From NCBI RefSeq assembly GCF_000511355.1, contig NC_023135.1, positions 3,524,838-3,588,837 of the forward strand: a stretch of 64,000 nt of DNA. Direction: 5' to 3'. The notes under the pieces were generated by a model that ran no database searches, was not told the origin of the DNA, and saw only the letters and a program-made list of their open reading frames with translations. Position numbers and translations under genes: made by a program. Position 1 is the stretch's first letter, and each line of letters begins with the position of its first letter. This DNA comes from Leisingera methylohalidivorans DSM 14336. GTDB lineage: Bacteria > Pseudomonadota > Alphaproteobacteria > Rhodobacterales > Rhodobacteraceae. Below, in pieces: positions 63,997-64,000 of the stretch.

Positions 63997-64000
63997 CGTG

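Overview
The window reads as chromosome of a marine alphaproteobacterium of the Rhodobacteraceae (Roseobacter group). The evidence is the high GC, the conserved run infA–maf–rng–yacG–tRNA-Phe, the run murA–DUF2948–hisD–UPF0262–LMW phosphatase, and a TmoXVW-type trimethylamine N-oxide (TMAO) importer. Genus cannot be fixed from the sequence alone.

Layout. 0.26–3.8 kb: an OYE/TMADH-type N-demethylase, translationally coupled to a ProC-like reductase and divergent from a TetR regulator. 3.9–10 kb: NAD-dependent formate dehydrogenase (alpha subunit plus a fused gamma/beta subunit) with a LysR and a MarR-like regulator. 10.8 kb: tRNA-Arg. 11.2–13.7 kb: an acetyltransferase and a class III cyclase with TPRs. 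13.7–18.6 kb: a four-gene minus-strand operon, YcaO – TfuA-like – HExxH metallopeptidase-like protein – protein ending in five VSGAK repeats. It looks like an unassigned thioamide/RiPP-type modification locus. 18.7–28.7 kb: TorT/TorS/TorR sensing proteins next to tmoXVW and a GlxA-type AraC regulator, with two TorR-box-like direct repeats upstream of tmoX. Demethylase, formate dehydrogenase and TMAO uptake together suggest growth on methylated amines with formate oxidised for NADH (inference).

28.7–32.4 kb is a decayed accessory zone. It holds a strong promoter followed by a hairpin-rich stretch (possible structured RNA), an IS5-type remnant, a broken IS3-type orfA, a complete IS3-type element whose orfB is frameshifted, and a truncated DarT-like toxin gene.

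32.468–45.014 kb is an integrated element bounded by perfect 47-bp direct repeats made of the 3' part of tRNA-Phe. It encodes a tyrosine integrase at the tRNA end, a family B DNA polymerase resembling primer-independent PolB, a serine recombinase, and cargo that looks defence-related: XRE–ImmA/IrrE with a partner, a PD-(D/E)XK protein, DUF3800, a HEPN-type protein and a broken Toprim/HEPN-associated gene. I interpret it as a pipolin-like element with a defence cargo.

45–64 kb returns to core genome: yacG, rng, maf, infA, nitrilase, small enzymes, hisD, murA, tRNA-Thr, then a chemoreceptor, a CHASE/PAS hybrid histidine kinase, a DMT exporter and a Na/Pi cotransporter that runs off the right edge.
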